This document shows positions 63,414 through 64,000 of a stretch of 64,000 nt of DNA, piece by piece (the first letter of the stretch is position 1; every line of letters starts with the position of its first letter). The stretch is from Paenibacillus borealis. GTDB taxonomy: Bacteria; Bacillota; Bacilli; Paenibacillales; Paenibacillaceae. The notes under the pieces were generated by a model. That model did no database searches, was not told where the DNA came from, and saw nothing but the letters and a program-made list of their open reading frames with translations. The DNA lies in the NCBI RefSeq assembly GCF_000758665.1, contig NZ_CP009285.1, positions 1,612,001 through 1,676,000 on the forward strand. The letters run 5' to 3'. The translations under genes and the position numbers were made by a program.

Positions 63414-63761
63414 TTATTGCGGAGAAGCGGATGATTCAGACCGGCATTCCTCTTCTGTGATCCAGTCTTCCGACCATACCTGCAAATCACGGATGACGGA
63501 TTCCAGGGCCCGGCCCTTGTCAGTTAACGAATACTGGATTCTTACAGGGGTTTCGGGAAAAACCTCGCGCAGGACGATGCCCTCCTGCTCCAGTTCCTTC
63601 AGACGCTCGGACAACAGCCTGCCGCTGACGGGCAGCGAAGCCTCGATGGCGCCGAAGCGCTGCGGTCCCTGCAGAAGCTGATAGATGATTAAGCCCGTCC
63701 AACGTCTGCCGATAATATCCATGCTTTTTTGTAACCTTGGACATAACTCTGTGGATTTCAT
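63414..63761 (-). CDS. HxlR-family transcriptional regulator
   Basis: 115 residues from ATG 63761 with AGAGGTG seven bases upstream (GTG 63770 overlaps this site). CPRLQKSMDIIGRRWTGLIIYQLLQGPQRFGAIEASLPVSGRLLSERLKELEQEGIV is the HxlR winged helix, with the typical N-terminal Cys that senses oxidants or aldehydes in some members, and VRIQYSLTDKGRAL is the wing. Target unknown. Confidence 0.92.
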   Translation of the reverse strand: MKSTELCPRLQKSMDIIGRRWTGLIIYQLLQGPQRFGAIEASLPVSGRLLSERLKELEQEGIVLREVFPETPVRIQYSLTDKGRALESVIRDLQVWSEDWITEEECRSESSASPQ

Positions 63762-63852
63762 TAGGCTCACCTCTTACTGTACATTATAAACGAAAAGACC
63801 TATAACTAAAACAAATTTGAACTATATGCAAGGCTTGAAAGGATGATTTCAC

Positions 63853-64000
63853 TTGGCTAAAAAGAAGAAAATAACCCCGGCTCCGCGCCCTGCGGCGGCG
63901 GATGCTCCGGCAACGCTCAAAGACCTGCTCAGCAGGGATGTACTGGACAAGCTGAAGGCGCAGTCCGATGCGCTTAAGGCCGAAGAGCAAGGCAAGAAAG
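63853..64000 (+). CDS. YqkK-like (DUF3886) protein, cut by right edge
   Basis: TTG start at 63853 preceded by AAAGGATG. Forty-nine codons are visible: a basic MAKKKKI start, Ala/Pro-rich stretch, then TLKDLLSRDVLDKLKAQSDA and LKAEEQGKK. The conserved TLKDLL...LKAQ pattern followed by a charged coiled-coil is that of small YqkK/DUF3886 proteins. Function unknown. Divergent from the HxlR gene. Confidence 0.75.
   Translation, partial: MAKKKKITPAPRPAAADAPATLKDLLSRDVLDKLKAQSDALKAEEQGKK

Overview
The window reads as a chromosome segment of a Paenibacillus-like Gram-positive bacterium. The evidence is strong AGGAGG ribosome sites, TTG and GTG starts mixed with ATG, intrinsic terminators after most operons, an S-layer-homology (SLH) surface protein, LuxS, a MetNIQ system, a MocR-type regulator beside ddl, and a YqkK-type small protein at the right edge. 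I see no phage, transposase, rRNA, tRNA or CRISPR array. The first gene (PKD-like surface protein) is cut by the left edge and the last (YqkK-like) by the right edge.

Layout. 0-16 kb: surface protein, papain-like amidase, transketolase plus nucleoside phosphorylase, a beta-hydroxyacid dehydrogenase, glucose-6-phosphate isomerase, YigZ plus a TetR regulator, YjbQ, and a sulfate ABC operon (cysT-cysW-cysA-binding protein). 16-17 kb: a striking 51-bp tandem repeat array with two hairpins per unit. 17-20.7 kb: small enzymes, an SDR gene and luxS. 20.8-26.8 kb: metQ, aminotransferase, metN, metI, iron-type alcohol dehydrogenase and mtnN, a sulfur-amino-acid uptake and recycling operon divergent from luxS. 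27-34.5 kb: acetyltransferase plus ABC exporter, HAD phosphatase, EamA transporter, YdjM-like membrane protein and lipoate ligase.

35-53.7 kb carries late cobalamin synthesis and salvage in three blocks: cobD; cbiZ-cbiB-cobC-like phosphatase; cobT-cobU-cobS-cobQ (then a YnfA protein). These are interrupted by a 1658-residue SLH protein of unknown enzymatic function and by a mocR-ddl-aminotransferase block that looks like cell-wall amino acid supply. CbiZ, CbiB and CobD remodel cobinamide side chains, and CobT, CobU, CobS and CobC assemble the nucleotide loop. 54-64 kb: chemoreceptor, a queuosine-precursor transporter preceded by a probable preQ1-I riboswitch, M24 peptidase, PQQ-type sugar dehydrogenase lipoprotein, metallo-beta-lactamase-fold protein, CsaA, SDR, GNAT, HxlR and YqkK.

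The most unusual theme is repeat DNA. There are two intergenic arrays of 51 and 52 bp, a dispersed ~170-bp family rich in TTGTTGTA/TACAACAA half sites (four copies, one inverted), AGTGGA-type boxes in direct and inverted orientation, and several short tandem repeats. Two cobalamin proteins (the CobC-like phosphatase and CobQ) also carry in-frame low-complexity expansions not expected in their families.
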